A stretch of DNA of 64,000 bases from Paenibacillus sp. OV219 (GTDB taxonomy: Bacteria; Bacillota; Bacilli; Paenibacillales; Paenibacillaceae): NCBI RefSeq assembly GCF_900110075.1, contig NZ_FOCJ01000009.1, positions 124,001-188,000 on the forward strand, read 5' to 3'. Each line of letters starts with the position of its first letter. The stretch's first letter is position 1. Positions 36,557 to 44,644 of the stretch are shown piece after piece. Made by a program: the position numbers and the translations under genes. A model generated the notes under the pieces. The model saw only the letters and a list, made by a program, of their open reading frames with translations. It ran no database searches and had not been told where the DNA came from.

Positions 36557-38068
36557 ATGAACGCGAATGCGAATACAAATGTGAATGCAAATACAAATAC
36601 AAATGCTCTTAGTCGTTCTTCCCTGACACGCGAGCAGCAGGAGCAGTTCGACTTGATGATGGAATCGCCTGTCACGATTGTTCAAATTGGCGAGGGAAAC
36701 TTTCTGCGCGGCTACTTCGATTGGATGATTCATGTGCTGCGGCAGCAGGGCTTGTACAGCGGCAGCATCGCGCTGTGCCAGCCGAGGCCGAGCGGCAGAG
36801 CGAAGCTGGATAAGCTTCGCAGCCAGCAAGGAATCTATAATCTCGTCACGCGCGGCTTCGAGCATGGGGAGCAAGCCCTGCGCAGAGACACGATTGCCGT
36901 GTTCTCGAGGATGATCGATCCTTATGCGGAATGGGAGGCTTTTCTCGCGCTTGGCGAGGAACCGCAGCTTCAGGTTGTCGTGTCGAACACAACGGAAGCG
37001 GGGCTCGTCTACACGCCGGAAGGGTACGAGGAAGGGACGCCGGTGCTATCTTATCCGGGCAAGCTGGCTTTGCTGCTTTATCGGCGATACGTAACGTTCG
37101 GCAGTGAACCGGAAAAAGGCTTATTGCTGCTTCCTTGCGAGCTGCTTGAAGGTAATGGGGATTTACTACGGGAATGCGTGCTGCGATATGCGCAGGACTG
37201 GGGATTGCCAGTAGAGTTTCAGGCTTGGGTGTCGTCGCATAACCGGTTTCTGAACACACTGGTCGATCGCATTGTTACTGGCTACCCTGAGCGTGAGGCG
37301 GATGGCTGGTTCGCTGAGTGGGGTTATTCAGATGCGGCGCTCGTGACGGCTGAGCCGTATCATCTGTTTGCTATTGAAGGCGAACCGGAGCTGGACCATT
37401 TGCTTCCGCTTGCCAAGGCAGGGCTTGAGGTGCAGTGGGTTCCGGACTTGACGCCTTATCGGCTTCGCAAGGTGCGTCTGTTGAACGGTGCGCACACGTT
37501 GATGACGCCGTTATCAATCTTGCGTGGTCTGACACATGTGCGCGAAGTGATGGAGCATGGGGAGCTTGGCGCATTCGTGCGGAGTACGGTAATAGATGAG
37601 ATCATTCCCGCTGTGCCGCTGCCCGCGAAGGATGAGCTTCACAGCTATGCGGACTCCGTGCTGGAGCGGTTCCTGAACCCGTTCATCGAACATCGTCTTG
37701 AAGCGATTGCGATGAACAGTGTCAGCAAATTCAAAGCGCGGCTATTACCATCACTGCTGCACAATCCGTCTCGTCAGGGACTGGTGTGCGGATTCGCGGC
37801 TCTGCTGCGGTATTACCAGGCGTCGGCGGATGCGGACGGCCGCTACTGGGGGCGGACTTTCGAAGGCACCACTTACGAGCTGAAGGATGATCTTGCAGTT
37901 CTAGAGGCACTCGCTGCATGCTGGTCACGGCAGGAGTATACTGGTTCACCAGCTGAGCTGGCTGAAGCATTGCTAGGTTTGACGGCGGTATGGGGTCAGG
38001 ATCTATCTCAGGTTAGCGGCTTAGCTGAGGCAGTTGCGGCTGCATGGCTTGAAATGGGTGCAATGTAA
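36557..38068 (+). CDS. uxaB: tagaturonate reductase (altronate oxidoreductase)
   Basis: NAD-dependent enzyme of 503 residues in the mannitol-dehydrogenase superfamily, reducing tagaturonate to altronate. The dinucleotide-binding start 'TIVQIGEGNFLRGYFDWM' (near 40), 'VVVSNTTEAGLVY' near 140 and 'KVRLLNGAHTLMTPLS' near 305 with the catalytic Lys region are clear. The first 17 residues are an unusual Asn/Ala/Thr run (NANANTNVNANTNTN) from a GCGAAT/ACAAAT microrepeat, outside the fold. It is cotranscribed with uxaC. Altronate dehydratase (uxaA) and an uptake gene are not adjacent. Confidence 0.93.
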   Translation: MNANANTNVNANTNTNALSRSSLTREQQEQFDLMMESPVTIVQIGEGNFLRGYFDWMIHVLRQQGLYSGSIALCQPRPSGRAKLDKLRSQQGIYNLVTRGFEHGEQALRRDTIAVFSRMIDPYAEWEAFLALGEEPQLQVVVSNTTEAGLVYTPEGYEEGTPVLSYPGKLALLLYRRYVTFGSEPEKGLLLLPCELLEGNGDLLRECVLRYAQDWGLPVEFQAWVSSHNRFLNTLVDRIVTGYPEREADGWFAEWGYSDAALVTAEPYHLFAIEGEPELDHLLPLAKAGLEVQWVPDLTPYRLRKVRLLNGAHTLMTPLSILRGLTHVREVMEHGELGAFVRSTVIDEIIPAVPLPAKDELHSYADSVLERFLNPFIEHRLEAIAMNSVSKFKARLLPSLLHNPSRQGLVCGFAALLRYYQASADADGRYWGRTFEGTTYELKDDLAVLEALAACWSRQEYTGSPAELAEALLGLTAVWGQDLSQVSGLAEAVAAAWLEMGAM

Positions 38069-38108
38069 TCGTGAAGTGAGTCCGTTCATTCGGGAGGCGA
38101 CTGGTAAC

Positions 38109-38267
38109 ATGCATGATGATACTAGTAAAGCTAGAACGCCGCAGGAGATCAACCTCGAACTCTACCCGCAAAATGATATCTACAGCACGGTGCTTCAAGA
38201 GGAAGGCTTATTATGGATTGAAGTAAGGTTTGAGGTGTGCGGCGAACTGCCAAGCCCACCACAATAA
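38109..38267 (+). CDS. small hypothetical protein
   Basis: ORF of 52 residues with GGGAGG about 13 bases before its ATG, 40 bases after uxaB and ending at a strong hairpin, so it is probably the last gene of the uxa operon. The sequence (ending 'EGLLWIEVRFEVCGELPSPPQ') is soluble and matches no family I recognise. It could equally be the remnant of a longer gene. Confidence 0.45.
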   Translation: MHDDTSKARTPQEINLELYPQNDIYSTVLQEEGLLWIEVRFEVCGELPSPPQ

Positions 38268-38307
38268 AAGTGCCGAAGAAGTCCATCAAGGAGCTCTTCG
38301 GCACTTT
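38267..38307 (-). terminator. intrinsic terminator of nfeD-SPFH operon
   Basis: AAAGTGCCGAAGA with its exact complement (13 bp, 15-base loop). On the minus strand the tail reads TTTTATT, so it best serves the leftward genes, though it also overlaps the stop of the small plus-strand ORF. Confidence 0.75.
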
Positions 38308-38317
38308 CACGATCAAG

Positions 38318-38348
38318 GAGGTCCGCCGCTCGCGGACCTCTTTATTTT
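38318..38348 (+). terminator. intrinsic terminator of uxa operon
   Basis: GAGGTCCGC/GCGGACCTC (9 bp, five-base loop) followed by TTTATTTT on the plus strand. It overlaps the last codons of the convergent SPFH gene. Confidence 0.75.
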
Positions 38349-39277
38349 GGATTCGTAATATCGAATATTTTGCCGATCATCCCCGCGGAACCAAGTGCAT
38401 TCACCGCGTCTGTTGGGATAAAGATTGTCGTTGCGCGACCCTCAGCCATTTGCCCGAGTGCCTCGAATGACTTATAAGCCAGTATCTGCGCATCCAGTCC
38501 AGCCAGCTTTATGGCCTCGATCCTCGCTCGCTCCGCATCAGCGACATGCTTGATCGCTTCCGCTTTTCCTCGCGCTTCGAGCTCCTGCGCCTTCTGCTTC
38601 GCTTCCGCATCGAGAATTTGCCGCTGCTTCTCGGCCTCGGCTGCGAGGACGACGGCTTGCCGCTGCGCCTCTGCACGCAATACCGTCGATTGCTTCTCGC
38701 CTTCTGCCTGCAGAATGATGGCGCGTTTCTCACGCTCTGCTCGCATCTGCTTCTCCATCGAATTCTGGATATCCGATGGGATGGCTAACTGCAGCACCTC
38801 GACGCGCTCAATACGAACGCCCCAACTCTCTGACGCTTGATCGAGCACCATTCTAAGGTCCGTCTGGATACGATCACGGTTGGAGAGAATTTCGTCCAGC
38901 TCCATTTTGCCAATGGTCGCCCGCAGTGCAGATGCCACAATGTTATGTATGCCGCCTACATAGTTCGCGATGCCATAGGTCGCGAGCTTAGGATCCACAA
39001 CGCTGAAGAATGTCGCAAGCTCCACGCCGATTGCAACATTGTCCTTTGTGATGACCGATTGCGAGGGCACGGTTTCCTGATGGATGCGAAGATCGTGGCG
39101 CAGCCGGATTTTGTCAATGACCGGGATGATGAGGTTCACCCCGGCATGAAGCGTTTTGTTGTATTTGCCTAGCCTCTCCACGATTGCTACGGTTTGCTGC
39201 GGAATGATCCGAATGCCTTTAATGACAATAGCTGCAACCACTGCAAGAATAACGATAAAGACAATAATGCCAACCAA
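38342..39277 (-). CDS. SPFH/band-7 membrane protein (stomatin/QmcA-like)
   Basis: Protein of 311 residues with one N-terminal helix (IIVFIVILAVVAAIVI), an SPFH domain (about 25-180, 'QQTVAIVERLGKYNKTLHAGVNLIIPVID') and a long Ala/Glu/Lys coiled coil (about 185-260, 'AEGEKQSTVLRAEAQRQAVVLAAEAEKQR'). Such proteins oligomerise as membrane scaffolds. The start appears to be TTG with AAAGGAG 11 bases upstream. The NfeD gene lies seven bases before it, the usual partner of this family. Confidence 0.9.
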   Translation of the reverse strand: MVGIIVFIVILAVVAAIVIKGIRIIPQQTVAIVERLGKYNKTLHAGVNLIIPVIDKIRLRHDLRIHQETVPSQSVITKDNVAIGVELATFFSVVDPKLATYGIANYVGGIHNIVASALRATIGKMELDEILSNRDRIQTDLRMVLDQASESWGVRIERVEVLQLAIPSDIQNSMEKQMRAEREKRAIILQAEGEKQSTVLRAEAQRQAVVLAAEAEKQRQILDAEAKQKAQELEARGKAEAIKHVADAERARIEAIKLAGLDAQILAYKSFEALGQMAEGRATTIFIPTDAVNALGSAGMIGKIFDITNPK

Positions 39278-39284
39278 TCTGCAT

Positions 39285-39710
39285 CTACTCCTTTGTCACG
39301 AATAATTTCGTTACTCGAACCTCTGCGACGGTTACTTTCGTTCCTGCTTCAAGCTTCTCGCCAGACACCGCGGACCAAATCTCTCCATGCACCTTGACTA
39401 ACCCCGCCTCCTCAGGCGAGATGGTTTGAATGACGAACGCTTCTTGTCCCACCAAATACTCGGAGCCTTGCCGTACTAGCATTCTCGAACTCGACGGAAC
39501 GACTTTCCGAAGAATCGGAAGCAAGAACATATACAGTAGAGCGAGCGCGATTACAAACGTGAAGAATTGAACCAATAGCGGTAATCCGGTCAGTGCGGTT
39601 ATGATAGTAATAACGGAAGCGGCAGCCATCAGTAAGAAATAAAAGGTTCCCGTAAATAGCTCAACCAGCACAAGCACGGCAGCCAGTATCAGCCAAGCGA
39701 TCGCGTACAA
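39285..39710 (-). CDS. NfeD-family membrane protein (short form)
   Basis: Protein of 141 residues: two or three hydrophobic helices (to about 70) and a C-terminal OB-fold domain ('LVGQEAFVIQTISPEEAGLVKVHGEIWSAVS', 'GTKVTVAEVRVTKLFV'). This is the short NfeD class that associates with SPFH proteins. The TTG start has AAGGGGG six bases upstream. It is the first gene of the two-gene operon with the SPFH protein. Confidence 0.88.
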   Translation of the reverse strand: MYAIAWLILAAVLVLVELFTGTFYFLLMAAASVITIITALTGLPLLVQFFTFVIALALLYMFLLPILRKVVPSSSRMLVRQGSEYLVGQEAFVIQTISPEEAGLVKVHGEIWSAVSGEKLEAGTKVTVAEVRVTKLFVTKE

Positions 39711-39792
39711 GCAAGTCCCCCTTTCATGAAGCGTCCATTTCTATGTTTATGTTTGAATCGATAGAACAGAACTGTCCAGGAGGAGTACGAGG

Positions 39793-40710
39793 ATGAACAA
39801 GCATTATATTTTCAACCCCAATGAGATTGAAAATATCATTAACAAGTTTGGTAATGAATTTTACGAGAAGGTTCAAAGAGATATTGAGGTTTATGCAGAT
39901 AAGTGGGCATTAACCTCGTTCCAGCTTGTCCCTTCCTACTCCGCGAAGCTCGTTTTTAAGTGCTATTCCGAAAGCTATGGTAACGCCGTTCTCAAAATAG
40001 GTCAGCTTTCTCAGGGAGTAATTGCTACCGAGCTTAGCACTTTGCGTGAATATGGCGGTAGACGATTTGGTAGAGTATTTGACACTGATATTGAAAACGG
40101 TGTCATCCTCGAAGAGTGTCTAAGGCCTGGGATTCCTTTAAGGAATGAGAGCTCTCTTGAAGAGAGACTTTCTGTTTTTGCTTCTCTATTTAATGATTTG
40201 CATATAACCCCCGCTAAAGCAGACCTATATCCGAGCTATACAGAGTGGGTCAGCAAGATAACGGAATACATGAGCAAGCGGGAAGATTGTAAAGAGTTAT
40301 ATAGGCATATGAAAAAAGCAGAGGATATCTGCTTATCCGTTGCTGCCTCCTATTCGAAGCAGATGCTGCTTCATGGCGACTTTCATCATGATAATATTTT
40401 GTTAGGTGATAATGGGAAGTATGTGATTATTGATCCTAAGGGCGTAATTGGCGACCCTGTATTTGACGTTCCGCGGTTCATATTAAATGAGTTCGGTGAC
40501 GAAGTCACGCACGAAGTCTATCAGAAAATAAACGATATCATAGGCAGTTTAGAAGAAAAGCTTCATATTCCAAACGACATATTGCGAAAATGTCTTTATG
40601 TTGAAACGGCGATGGGTGAGTGCTGGATGGTAGAAGATGGAGCACCTCCAGAAGATTTTCCGAGACTGCTAAAGGCGGTCGCTCTCGCAGAATCACTCTT
40701 ATATAGTTGA
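39793..40710 (+). CDS. aminoglycoside/hydroxyurea phosphotransferase-like kinase
   Basis: Protein of 305 residues in the small-molecule kinase fold, closest in pattern to the APH(6)/hydroxyurea kinase group. The catalytic loop is LLHGDFHHDNILL (Asp196) and the metal site 'VIIDPKGVIGDPVFDVPRF'. Substrate could be streptomycin-like, but chromosomal members often have no proven resistance role. Composition is visibly AT-richer than its neighbours, suggesting acquisition. GGAGGAG lies before the ATG, and it is monocistronic with its own terminator. Confidence 0.8.
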   Translation: MNKHYIFNPNEIENIINKFGNEFYEKVQRDIEVYADKWALTSFQLVPSYSAKLVFKCYSESYGNAVLKIGQLSQGVIATELSTLREYGGRRFGRVFDTDIENGVILEECLRPGIPLRNESSLEERLSVFASLFNDLHITPAKADLYPSYTEWVSKITEYMSKREDCKELYRHMKKAEDICLSVAASYSKQMLLHGDFHHDNILLGDNGKYVIIDPKGVIGDPVFDVPRFILNEFGDEVTHEVYQKINDIIGSLEEKLHIPNDILRKCLYVETAMGECWMVEDGAPPEDFPRLLKAVALAESLLYS

Positions 40711-40770
40711 TGAGACGGTCCTTTGCTGCTCTGTCGAATCAGAAGTAGACCAATAACATAATTTTTGTTG

Positions 40771-40797
40771 AAACCGCATCCGGTAGGGGCGGTTTTT
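40771..40797 (+). terminator. intrinsic terminator
   Basis: AAACCGC/GCGGTTT with an 11-base loop, running into TTTTTT, 60 bases after the kinase stop. Confidence 0.8.
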
Positions 40798-40917
40798 TGT
40801 CTTTGTTGTCGAACGAGGATGAGGATACTGGGCCATCTATCCTACTTTTCCTACTAAAACACTAGTGGATATGATATAACCTAATAGATGGGTTGTTTAC
40901 CAAAGAGAGGGGAAGCT

Positions 40918-42102
40918 ATGATGTATCAACTAAGAAACAAATGGGTTAAGTCTATGATTTGTGCTGCTTTAATCTTTGTATTTGCTACAGCAGGGATGAA
41001 GGATTATGCCCAAGCGGAGGAGCAGGTGGAGCAAACGACAGCAGCAGCTGCGGTTGAATTGACCGCGGGAATCAAGCATATTGCGGGCGTCAAAGGCTTT
41101 AAGACGGTCATTACTCGTTCGGAGCTGCCGGAGCAGGCTCAAGCTTTCTCGCATATTACGGTTCAATCGTCCAATGCGCCTTTCGCCGTAAGTGAAGTAG
41201 GCGTAGAAGCGTATGCAGGCTTGCCGGAGCCGTATTCCGAAACAGGCATTAACAGTGGTCTTCCGAACGGGGGCACGTACAATGTGCTTACGATTCTTTA
41301 TGATAGTAACCGTCATCCGCTCGCTTACAATGAGACGACTGTAACTGTGACTGGCGATGAGGCAACACAGCCGACTCAGCCGACTCAGCCGGATCCTACT
41401 AAGCCATCCGATCCGAATAACTATGGCAGCGATATCGACCCGAACTATAACAGCGTCGGTGAATCTCCATTTACGGATATTACGAATCAATATTGGGCGT
41501 TCAGTGCGATTCAGGACCTGGTGACCCGCAGCGTTATCTCCGGCTATCCGGATGGGAAATTCCGTCCGGAGAGAGTCGTAACGCGCGCTGAATTCGCGAA
41601 GATCATGGTGCTAGCGGCTGGACTTGACCCGGTAAAAGTGGACAAGTCAACGTTCTCCGACATCAAGTCGACGGACTGGGAGGCGCCTTTTGTGGAAGCG
41701 GCCAAGCCATACTTGAACGCTTACAAGCTAACAAATGGCAAGTTGGTGTTCAAGCCAGATGCACCGGCAACTCGCGAGGATGTTGCAGTGGCTATCGTGA
41801 AACTGAAGGGCTACAACAAGACGAAGATGCCTGACCGTACGATCATTCAGGCGATGTTCAAGGATTACAACTCGATTTCGTCCTACGCCAAGGATTATGT
41901 CGCATTGGCGGTTGAGAATAACCTCGTATCGGGATTCCCGGACGAGACGTTCCGCGCACAGCAGGCAGTGACCCGCGCTCAAGCAGCGTCGATGTTGTGG
42001 AGAGCTTATCAGTACGGAGATGAAAACAAGGAAGAGAACAGCGACGATTCAGAACCAGCCGAGACTGGCGATGGCGAAGAGATCGTCGAGTTTACGGAGT
42101 AA
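40918..42102 (+). CDS. S-layer-homology surface protein 1
   Basis: Secreted protein of 394 residues with a signal peptide (cleavage near AQAEE) and a ~120-residue N-terminal beta-like domain. A TQPTQP linker and three SLH domains follow: 'SPFTDITNQYWAFSAIQDL..GYPDGKFRPERVVTRAEFAKI', 'STFSDIKSTDWEAPFVEAA', 'AMFKDYNSISSYAKDYVALAVENNLVSGFPDETF'. SLH domains bind pyruvylated wall polymer. The ATG at 40918 has GAGGGGA upstream. The next gene, three bases later, is a paralogue with the same SLH block. Confidence 0.9.
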   Translation: MMYQLRNKWVKSMICAALIFVFATAGMKDYAQAEEQVEQTTAAAAVELTAGIKHIAGVKGFKTVITRSELPEQAQAFSHITVQSSNAPFAVSEVGVEAYAGLPEPYSETGINSGLPNGGTYNVLTILYDSNRHPLAYNETTVTVTGDEATQPTQPTQPDPTKPSDPNNYGSDIDPNYNSVGESPFTDITNQYWAFSAIQDLVTRSVISGYPDGKFRPERVVTRAEFAKIMVLAAGLDPVKVDKSTFSDIKSTDWEAPFVEAAKPYLNAYKLTNGKLVFKPDAPATREDVAVAIVKLKGYNKTKMPDRTIIQAMFKDYNSISSYAKDYVALAVENNLVSGFPDETFRAQQAVTRAQAASMLWRAYQYGDENKEENSDDSEPAETGDGEEIVEFTE

Positions 42103-42105
42103 CGT

Positions 42106-43818
42106 ATGATGAGAATAACAAAACTATTGCTGCTAATGGTATGCGTCGCGATGCTCATACCGGCCTATTCCGTCTCTGCGCAAGAAAGCCAGCTTCGTAG
42201 TGCTCATATTTATAGGGCGCTATGGAAAGGTGATCCTGCAATCATTAAACCGATTCAAGGGATGTCCTTTGACTTCATCGTTTCGACAAGAGAACAGATC
42301 CATGGCGAAGATATGGGTTTTATTGATAAAGCGGGGAAGGAATTTGTATTGCGAGCTGATGGATATCCAGATGTTCCTGCTACAATTATGGGCGGATTCG
42401 GAGATCCCGCCGATACGGGCTTTGAGTTCCATGTAGTAGACCTCAGCAAGATGGTCAAGGGTGTGAAGTATCAGCTTATCCCGCCGTCCATCAGCTCCGA
42501 GTACACCTGGCAAGTCGAAGCAGGCGTAACGGTAAGTAACAGCGTCTCCGACTCTTCAACGACGCAACCGAGCAACGGGGGAGATCCCCTCGATTACGGC
42601 AGTGAGCTCGATCCGCAGCCTGATAAACAGACAAGCTCCCCATTCAGCGATGTACCTGATGACTACTGGGCGCTAACCGCGATCAAAGACTTGTCCGACC
42701 GCGGCGTATTAGGCGGCTATCCAGACGGGAAGTTCAGGCCAAGCAAAGTTGTAACGCGTGCGGAGTTTGCCAAGATCATGATGCTAGCCTCAGGCGCAAA
42801 AGCAAAGAAGGTAACGAAATCGACCTTTGCCGATCTGCAACCGTCCGATTGGGAGTCACCTTTTGTTGAAGCGTCCAAGACGTATCTGAATGGCTATAAG
42901 CTATCTAACGGGAAGGTGATCTTTAAGCCGGATTCACCTGCAATCCGGGAGGACATAGCTGTTGCTCTAGTGAAGCTGAAGGGCTACGACAAGACTCATC
43001 TGCCTGACCAGAGCATGCTCCAGGCGATGTTTAAGGATTTTAGCGGCATATCCAAATATGCTCGGAATTACGTAGCGATTGCAGTCGAGTCGGGCATTGC
43101 CTCAGGCTTCCCGGATGAGACATTCCGACCGCAGCAGCCGGTGACCCGCGCGCAGGCGGCTTCCATGCTTTGGCGGGCTTACCAGTACGGCGACGACATC
43201 AAATCCGATGATACGGAAGAGATAGTCGAGTTTGACGACAGCGACGAAGATTCGGGAAACAGCAATAATAATAATAATAATAATAACGAGCAGCAGTCGG
43301 ATGACGGCAAAGGGTACTCGGTTACCGTAAAGGTAACGGATGTGAACGGCAATGCCCTAAATGCCGGAATCTATTTGAAGGGTCAGAGCAGGAACTATCC
43401 AACCACGCGTAACGACGGGAACTCCGGAACATACTCTTTCGCGAACATCCCGAATGGTACGTATGAAGTCATGTTCTATTTTGCAAATTACGTGCCGCAG
43501 GAGCCGGTCCAAATTACGGTTCGTGACGGGAACGTACAGCAGGTGGCACTTAAGCTCGCGCTGCCGACCTTTACGGTGACGGGAAGGGCTGTCGATGCGG
43601 AGGGCAATCCGATCTCTGACGCAATAATCTATCTAGTAGCGCCAGGCAATGCGGGCAGTCATTGGCCGGTTACGGATGGAAGCGGTAACTTCAAACTGGA
43701 CGACATTGCGTCAGGCAAATACACGATTCTAATCGGAGACCCGAATCATCCTCAAGCTACAGCGGAGCTGGAAGTGACGGACGGGAACGTCTCGGATCTC
43801 GTTGTTCGAGCGGATTAA
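42106..43818 (+). CDS. S-layer-homology surface protein 2 with carboxypeptidase-regulatory-like domains
   Basis: Secreted protein of 570 residues: signal peptide (AYSVSAQ), a ~130-residue N-terminal domain, three SLH domains (about 180-365) closely matching those of the preceding gene, and an acidic tail. A poly-Asn tract (from AATAAT repeats at about 43260) comes next, then two carboxypeptidase-regulatory-like beta domains ('VTVKVTDVNGNALNAGIYLKG', 'FTVTGRAVDAEGNPISDAIIYL'). GGAG of the upstream stop region serves as ribosome-binding site. The pair probably arose by duplication, with the extra domains added here. Confidence 0.9.
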   Translation: MMRITKLLLLMVCVAMLIPAYSVSAQESQLRSAHIYRALWKGDPAIIKPIQGMSFDFIVSTREQIHGEDMGFIDKAGKEFVLRADGYPDVPATIMGGFGDPADTGFEFHVVDLSKMVKGVKYQLIPPSISSEYTWQVEAGVTVSNSVSDSSTTQPSNGGDPLDYGSELDPQPDKQTSSPFSDVPDDYWALTAIKDLSDRGVLGGYPDGKFRPSKVVTRAEFAKIMMLASGAKAKKVTKSTFADLQPSDWESPFVEASKTYLNGYKLSNGKVIFKPDSPAIREDIAVALVKLKGYDKTHLPDQSMLQAMFKDFSGISKYARNYVAIAVESGIASGFPDETFRPQQPVTRAQAASMLWRAYQYGDDIKSDDTEEIVEFDDSDEDSGNSNNNNNNNNEQQSDDGKGYSVTVKVTDVNGNALNAGIYLKGQSRNYPTTRNDGNSGTYSFANIPNGTYEVMFYFANYVPQEPVQITVRDGNVQQVALKLALPTFTVTGRAVDAEGNPISDAIIYLVAPGNAGSHWPVTDGSGNFKLDDIASGKYTILIGDPNHPQATAELEVTDGNVSDLVVRAD

Positions 43819-43823
43819 TCATT

Positions 43824-43859
43824 AGAGTGAGCTGGGCTTAGGCCTGCTCGCTCTTTTTG
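43824..43859 (+). terminator. intrinsic terminator of SLH operon
   Basis: AGAGTGAGC pairs with GCTCGCTCT (9 bp, G-U included, ~13-base loop) followed by TTTTTG. Confidence 0.8.
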
Positions 43860-43948
43860 TTATCAGAATATAACAGTGCATATGGGGAATGAGTTAAACT
43901 ATTAACGGATAGGATGAAGGAAAACACCTTATTTTAGGAGGAATATTA

Positions 43949-44320
43949 GTGGAAGCCTTTGCAGAATATCTAGCAGGTATCAAGGACCCGCTGCACCGGG
44001 CTCGTACGGAAGAAGTGCTCAGTTGGATTATTGAGAGATTCCCAAGCTTAGTGCCGATCATTGCATGGAAACAGCCGATGTTTACCGATCACGATACCTA
44101 CATTATTGGCTTTAGCGTCTCCAAACAACATATGGCGGTTGCCCCTGAACGGGCCGGGATGGCTCGATTCGCTGAAGAAATCGCGCAGTCCGGCTATGAT
44201 CGTACGGACCTGCTGTTCCGTATCAAGTGGGGGAGTCCGGTTGATTATGAACTACTTAAGAGAATAATTGAGTTTAATATGTTGGATAAGGCGGATTGTT
44301 CTACTTTCTGGCGGAAGTAG
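43949..44320 (+). CDS. DUF1801/YdhG-like protein
   Basis: Cytoplasmic protein of 123 residues fitting the DUF1801 fold ('IIAWKQPMFTDHDTYIIGFSVSKQHMAVAPE', 'IKWGSPVDYELLKRIIEFN'). Bacillus YdhG of this family has been described as a frataxin-like iron chaperone, but the assignment here rests on pattern only. The GTG start has AGGAGG about eight bases upstream. A broken MOSC gene follows. Confidence 0.8.
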   Translation: MEAFAEYLAGIKDPLHRARTEEVLSWIIERFPSLVPIIAWKQPMFTDHDTYIIGFSVSKQHMAVAPERAGMARFAEEIAQSGYDRTDLLFRIKWGSPVDYELLKRIIEFNMLDKADCSTFWRK

Positions 44321-44371
44321 AAAGGGAATTATAGCATGGTCAATGCGAGCTAATAGTAGACTCGGAAGGTG

Positions 44372-44545
44372 ATGGTGACGATCGTGGAAAATGCTCTCGG
44401 AACAGTCATCTCAGTCAGTCGCAGTGCAACACATACGTTCAGCAAAGAAACCGCTCCGGTCATTAGGCTGCTTGCTGGGCTAGGCGTGGAAGGTGATGCG
44501 CATATGGGTAAGACCACCCCTTATAAGGTTTTCGTACCCCTATAA
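44372..44545 (+). pseudogene. truncated MOSC-domain protein
   Basis: Only 57 codons remain. Residues 9-46 ('GTVISVSRSATHTFSKETAP' ... 'LLAGLGVEGDAHMG') match the conserved start of MOSC-domain proteins. After HMG the sequence switches to unrelated KTTPYKVFVPL and stops. The rest of the domain, including the cysteine region, is absent and does not resume before 44600 in any frame. An internal deletion removed the body of the gene. Start is ATG at 44372 or GTG at 44384, with AAGGTG upstream. Confidence 0.7.
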
Positions 44546-44604
44546 TAAATGCGGTGCAGAACGAGTCGGCATGGGATAGGGGTGGAGACATCAGAACATT
44601 AGAA

Positions 44605-44643
44605 AAAGGCGAGCAGGGTCAGTCATAACCCCCGCTCGCCTTT
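44605..44643. terminator. bidirectional terminator
   Basis: AAAGGCGAGC/GCTCGCCTTT (10 bp) with a ~19-base loop. T-tracts occur on both strands, serving the MOSC remnant side and the leftward GTPase gene. Confidence 0.75.
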
Positions 44644-44644
44644 C

